Assembly (NCBI RefSeq): GCF_000485595.1
Contig: NW_014577232.1
Coordinates: forward strand, 284,955 to 309,848
Reading direction: 5' to 3'
Length of the DNA stretch: 24,894 bases
From: Priapulus caudatus
Taxonomy: Eukaryota; Priapulida; Priapulimorpha; Priapulimorphida; Priapulidae
Under the pieces are notes generated by a model. The model searched no databases. It was not told where the DNA came from and saw only the letters and a list, made by a program, of their open reading frames with translations. This document shows positions 20,812 to 24,894 of this stretch, piece by piece. Positions within the stretch are counted from its first letter, which is position 1. Every line of letters starts with the position of its first letter. Both the position numbers and the translations under genes were made by a program.

Positions 20812-21029
20812 TTGAAGGACAGTTTTGATTGACATCTTAATGACATGAGTTCTGCTACTTAATAAAGATACTGCCAGAGAATTTGAAAGCTTTTTAATAT
20901 TTGGGAACTTATTTAACTCAGTCAGGGTTTTGTTCTTTCTTTGTTGTTGTCGTAATCTAGCTATGTTATTGCGATTATTTGCCAAAACACATTACCCATA
21001 GTTAGGATACAAATAAATTATTTAATAAA

Positions 21030-21127
21030 TGTAGCGACCGGGCCACCTGGAAATCCATTTGGCCACCTGAATCTCATACTCAAGTGGCCCGGCCGGCCAC
21101 CTGAAAAAAAAGTTAAGGGCAACCCCT
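21030..21127 (-). repeat. GGTGGCC-type dispersed repeat, inverted
   Basis: On the minus strand begins GCAGGGGTTGCCCTTAACTT and carries three GGTGGCC boxes. Related in layout to 20126-20235. Confidence 0.35.
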
Positions 21128-21129
21128 GC

Positions 21130-21615
21130 AGTGGAAAGCACATTTCATGGTCCTTTCAATAAAGTGATAAAAATGGTAGGTCAGCGCTGAAACAAAAAAG
21201 TTTTCCACTCTGTCCATTAGGCCATGTCCTCAGAAAATGTCTGATATCTGACCTTTACCCCACTGCCCTTTGACCTGTGACCTCCAATTTCGCACTGGTG
21301 ATGGGTTTCCTGCCCATCACACTATACACCGAATATTAAAAGCGTAGGTCAAGCCGTTAAGATTTGTGCCGCAATTCCGTATTTCCTCCTATACCTTAAG
21401 TTAAGGGAGAAATATTCCCCTTCCGTTTACACATCTTGAGCCCCAAATTTGTCCTCCCGAGTCGTTTTCACGACCCCCCCGATGTCCCGAATATCGTGAC
21501 CGTACGTCGAGCAGTTAATATTTGTGCCCAACTGTTGACGGACGCACGGACTCACGGACGCACGGACAATCATGCGATTCTACAAGCTGCATCTGACTAC
21601 GTCAGATGAGCTAAA
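21130..21615. repeat. Probable interspersed repeat with tandem GGACGCAC and terminal hairpin
   Basis: Contains TGACCTTTACC and TTTGACCTGTGACCTCC stretches, a short tandem array of ACGCACGG/ACTCACGG units (21541-21566), and the hairpin ATCTGAC-TAC-GTCAGAT at 21591-21607. The layout resembles dispersed short elements of marine invertebrates; this is inference from form, no second copy lies in the window. Confidence 0.35.
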
Positions 21616-21639
21616 AATCCAGACACCGCCGAAACTCTA

Positions 21640-23230
21640 TTAGAACATGTCATATTCAAGAAGCCCCTTGCTATCCTGGCGCTACCTATCGGCAACTAAA
21701 ATAATTAAAGCAAAACTGTCTTCATAACCAAATACACTAACTTTGTCTAACCATATTTTTCATCCTAACCCCAAGAACATATGTATAGAAAGAAGTCAAT
21801 GAATGTCCAGTGAATCTGAGGGATAGATTGTTAGATGGTTGCAGGTCCAGAATTGTAGACAAACACTGCTTTTAAATAACAGCAATCTTAGTGTAACATA
21901 TGAATCTACACAGTTTCGATGCATTCAATAACAATTATAACACCCTGGCATGGCCATCATTGTGTACAAGGATTATGGTTTACTCACATAAGCATTATTA
22001 ATAGCACTCAGCATCATTATGTGAAAAAGTACAATAAAATGATAAAATTTATTATTTTCCATATTATGAATTTATCAATCAATATGCAAGAGGTTTTTTC
22101 ATTGCAAACCTCATATGGAAAACTGCAGCTTCCCCACCTAGTAGTGATTCTAGGAATTATGAGTTTACCTTTTTCTAATGAGCCCAGAGTTACACTGTTA
22201 GTGTATGCTAACACTAAACCTGATCCTAGCCCTAAACATAAACCTCAACTTGTCATTATCACTAATCATAGTGCTCTATGCCAATTATTTCATTTACATG
22301 AACCTAAAAATGATTCCCTTTGAATTTGCAGTGGTGCCCTAAAATATTGCATATATAAATAATAAGTGTTAGGGGGATTGGGCTTAGGGTGATTTATTTG
22401 CACGACTCTAAAAGTAGGATCGAGTGTTCAGGCAGTGTTTTAAATGATAATAACTACCATAAGCACTTAGGCCATTCCAATAATAAAATACTGTAAAATA
22501 TACACAAATTCAGATTTTTCTACCAGTCTTAAACTTATTCTCTCATATAAATAGAAAAATTAATACATGCAGACAGATCTCACCTGTTAGCAGACATGTT
22601 ACTCATTACTACAGCATAAAAATTACTACAAGTTTGTGCTGTTATATGCCATTAGTGTTATATGCTATTATACACTAAATGAACATCAAACTTGTGCATG
22701 CATTCATGAGATTTTCAGAAAATGAAATCTGAAAATGCTGCCACAAAACATGTGCAGGTGTTTACATGACATAAACTGTTCCAGACTAGTACCTTATATT
22801 GACATGTACACAAATGTAACATAGTGTAAAGACAAACTAACAGTCAATGGCATCTCGTGAGATGCAAGAATCACGTGCTAATGATGTTGAAATATGTAAA
22901 CAAATCTTCTTTGAAATGCACATTCGTACACATATTATTTAAAATAATAATGTGTGACTGTGTGAGTGTACAATGCCTTACTTTATATACTTGGTGTTAC
23001 ACAAAGAGTACCGGTAAGTATCAGAATGGTTGAGAAAATATGTGAAATCTGTGGTTTAATGATTAAGCTACTCTCTATCATGTATTAATTCCACACAAAT
23101 GCTACATAAATGCTCCTCTACACCACAGTCTTGCTTCGCACTTCACCTCCATCTTGGAATGTGGGCATAGATGAGTATTCACTTGTGCAAATTATCATCC
23201 TTACATTTGAGTAGAATTAAATTAACCAAG
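21640..23230. other. AT-rich stretch, no gene seen
   Basis: The longest open frame (21919-22323, plus) is His/Ile/Leu-rich with no recognisable domain and no coding bias I can see. Only a small palindrome GCATCTCGTGAGATGC at 22850-22865 stands out. Confidence 0.5.
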
Positions 23231-23280
23231 ATTATCCTCTAAAATCCGGCAGAAAACTCGCTCAGTGCAGTTATAAATGG

Positions 23281-23595
23281 AAGCAACTGCCTGCTTACAC
23301 ACGAGCAATAGCACCACATTGCATGCTGCCCTTGTACCATTGTACCATTTCTACCATTGTAGCTCGTCGCAGAACACGTTTTGCTGGTCACTGTTTTCGT
23401 GCCAAAAACCAAATCATATCTGATGTGATCTGCTTGAGACTGCCTTGCCCAACCAGAGAAAGACGGCCACTGAACAACATTGACTGCATTGCAAGAGATA
23501 TCCAGCATGACATAGCGGACATGCAGACACTTATGATGGACAAATATTCATGGCATGGCATTGTGAACTCTATCTCGGATGCATCCGCTGAGTAG
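23281..23595 (+). mobile_element. LINE 3' end: C-terminal tail of a reverse transcriptase ORF
   Basis: The frame reads LPAYTRAIA, then after a less conserved gap RRRTRFAGHCFRAKNQIISD, LPCPTRERRPLNNIDCIARD, and LMMDKYSWHGIVNSISDASAE before TAG. The order R-R-x-R-F-A-G-H-C-x-R, G/E-R-R-P, D-x-L/I and L-M-D-x-x-x-W is the usual C-terminal end of non-LTR retrotransposon polyproteins (endonuclease-reverse transcriptase type). The reverse transcriptase and endonuclease domains are absent, so this is a severely 5'-truncated copy, the typical outcome of incomplete target-primed reverse transcription. The frame is open from the FAGHC block to the stop, so it is not very old. The exact clade cannot be settled from this tail. 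Confidence 0.75.
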
Positions 23596-23613
23596 TAGTA
23601 GTAGTAGTAGTAG
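23593..23613 (+). repeat. (TAG)7 tail of the LINE
   Basis: Seven TAG units start at the stop codon of the LINE frame, so the element ends in its own stop codon repeated as a microsatellite with no separate 3' UTR. A shorter TAGTAGTAGTAG lies at about 23731. Confidence 0.8.
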
Positions 23614-23749
23614 CATGCTGCCCCCTGCTCCCGAGCTCAAAGACAAGGCCTGCCACTAAGCCAGGCCAGGATGATTTGGACAAGAATGATGCATTGTTAG
23701 AATCTCAACTACGTTCATTGGCCATACCCTAGTAGTAGTAGCACCAGGG

Positions 23750-23850
23750 TGCGAAATTAACGGGAGTCCGGAGTCAAATACGCCCAGATTTACTGTGGGA
23801 CTCCCTGATTTGACGTATGCAGGAGTCTGTGTGACTCCCTAAAAATTCTG
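23750..23850 (+). repeat. Dispersed repeat with GGAGTC/GACTCC boxes
   Basis: CAGGGTGCGAAATTAACGGG followed by AGTCCGGAGTC, GGGACTCCC and GTGACTCCC, partly self-complementary. The opening CAGGG...TTAAC resembles the start of the repeat at 21127 read on the minus strand. Confidence 0.35.
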
Positions 23851-23934
23851 CTATGTACTACCTAGTTCATTCGAGAACACGGCCTCGTGGAAATACAGGG
23901 TTTCTTCTACATGTATAGGAGGCACTGCGGCGCA

Positions 23935-24001
23935 CCGCCGTTGTCAAATTTAACAACGCCGTTGTGAAAATGTTCCTGTATTTACCCGCCGTTGTCAAAA
24001 T
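23935..24001. repeat. Three spaced copies of CGCCGTTGTCAAAAT
   Basis: Copies start at 23935, 23957 and 23986, the middle one with GTGAAAAT. The first also forms the small hairpin GTTGTCAAATTTAACAAC. Confidence 0.6.
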
Positions 24002-24467
24002 AGTGGCAATCCAAAAATAAACAGATCACAACGTGCTTCTGACTATATACATGGAAAATCGTAATGAAATTCACAGCAACGTTTCTTTTTGCGTGCCGGC
24101 ACACTCCTGTGTAATTCCAGATTGCAGCTTTCTCCTCGATTCCGGGGAGTTTTGCTGTCGCTCCCTCATACCAGTGGTGCCCACCCCTACATATACAGCA
24201 ATAAGCATGCCCATGCGACTGTAACAATTAGTGCATTCGCCCCCCACCCGTACTTCAATCAATGCCACCCCAGCCAGCAAGCACGAGCCACGATGTGCAC
24301 AGCCATTGACGTGGGTGACAGCTTAACAGGGGTGTAGCGGGCTACTTTTTTCCTTTTTTTTTCCTTTTGCGTGAATGTGTAAGAATGGGTCCAGATGCGT
24401 GGGTATCCCGCGAAATGCGCAGCGTAAGACTTGGTAGGTCAGTAGTAAGATTTACAGTATTCAACAT

Positions 24468-24599
24468 CAGGCCCCTCCCTACATTGCGCAAACCGGGTGC
24501 GCCCGCCCGTTTGGGAAAACTCCCCCCCCCCGTTTCAATCGTTGCGCCACGTTTAAATTACCTCCGCCCCGATTAAATTCCACCACAATAAAAGTTTGA
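24468..24599 (-). repeat. Dispersed repeat, copy B
   Basis: On the minus strand reads CAAACTTTTATTGTGGTGGA, a block with CGGGGCGGAGGTAATTTAAA, and further on GGTTTGCGCAATGTAGGG, parallel to copy A at 19673-19764. Copy B has about 35 extra bases including a poly-C/poly-G run. Confidence 0.6.
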
Positions 24600-24626
24600 C
24601 AGCGCGGGAATCGATCGCTTATTAAT

Positions 24627-24710
24627 GCCGCCATTTTGCAAGCAGTAACCAAAGCACACTTGTGTGCTTCGCTGTGATTGGCTGGTCACCATCACTGCTA
24701 AGCCAATCAG
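24627..24710. promoter_or_regulatory. YY1-like and opposed CCAAT motifs
   Basis: GCCGCCATTTTG at 24627-24638 (complement CAAAATGGCGGC, YY1 form), ATTGG at 24677-24681 and CCAAT at 24703-24707. Such clusters occur in TATA-less promoters, but this one abuts hAT-like debris and may be chance. Confidence 0.25.
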
Positions 24711-24875
24711 GAGAGAGCTCTTTTGAACAGTTCACACATGCGCATAGTCAAAAACTACATGAGGAACAGGCTGAGTGAGTCAGCTTTGGACTGCAGACTG
24801 GCACTGCTGCTACTGGCAATTGAGGGGCCACCTCGGCAAGAATTCCTATTCGACCAGGCCCCCGGACCCCCCTAG
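24702..24875 (+). mobile_element. Fragment resembling hAT transposase C-terminal dimerisation region
   Basis: The open stretch between TAA at 24699 and TAG at 24873-24875 contains HMRIVKNYMRNRLSESALD followed by LALLLLAIEGPP. The pattern M-R-x-(I/V)-K-x-Y-x-R-N-R-(L/M)-S-x-x-x-L...L-L-x-x-x-I-E-G-P fits the end of the hAT C-terminal dimerisation domain. Upstream RNase-H-like and zinc-finger parts are not in the window. TTTTGAACAG before TTCACACATG could instead be a splice acceptor. Assignment is from motif shape only. Confidence 0.45.
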
Positions 24876-24894
24876 TGTCCCGTCCCCCTCTCCC

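Noticed and set aside
21919-22323. 134-codon open frame on plus
   Set aside because: AT-rich, no recognisable motif, no splice or start context; likely chance.
24033-24337. Overlapping 63- and 82-codon plus frames and 69- and 81-codon minus frames
   Set aside because: They overlap in four frames with no domain; typical of mildly GC-rich non-coding sequence.

Overview
The window is animal nuclear DNA, most likely from a marine invertebrate; I cannot fix the phylum. It has short phase-consistent spliceosomal introns, large AT-rich non-coding stretches, long dinucleotide microsatellites, LINE and hAT debris and many terminal-inverted-repeat (TIR) elements. Nothing looks prokaryotic. The only gene I can support with confidence is the 20S proteasome beta-3 subunit (PSMB3) on the minus strand. 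Exons 2-6 (16600 down to 14600) join without a frame break and, with an initiator Met on an unplaced exon 1, give exactly 205 codons, the length of the human protein.

Region 1-14626 is one giant inverted repeat. The left arm (1-5916) and right arm (9071-14626) are reverse complements of each other over their whole length, separated by a 3.15 kb spacer (5917-9070) that is not symmetric. The outer edge of the right arm is the last PSMB3 coding exon, and the left arm starts inside an inverted, frame-damaged copy of that exon, so two PSMB3 tails face each other. The arms differ mainly by single-base insertions and deletions, with the left arm about 360 bases longer. A third, independent copy of one small element agrees with the right arm and not the left. 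The left arm therefore looks like low-accuracy sequence, and the palindrome may be an assembly or read product rather than biology. The unmatched 3.15 kb spacer is the main argument that it is real.

Each arm carries the same nested elements: a TC/GA microsatellite with a hairpin beside it, a small TIR element (ends GGGTCGTTGTCGT), a CAGTGGCG-ended hAT-like element, a GT/CA microsatellite, and a roughly 615 bp foldback element built from repeated, self-complementary units of about 50 bases. The spacer holds a nearly loopless hairpin of about 100 bases and a 152 bp hAT-type miniature element.

From 16601 to 24894 there is no confident gene. The stretch holds the unplaced PSMB3 first exon and promoter, an 836 bp TIR element interrupted by a Harbinger-like miniature element with TTA duplications, an exact 87 bp inverted copy of part of the outer element, a GC-rich patch, dispersed repeats, a possible acidic terminal exon (20729-20811), the 3' end of a LINE ending in a (TAG)n tail, and a fragment resembling the C-terminal end of a hAT transposase at the window edge. 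No tRNA, rRNA or CRISPR array was seen.
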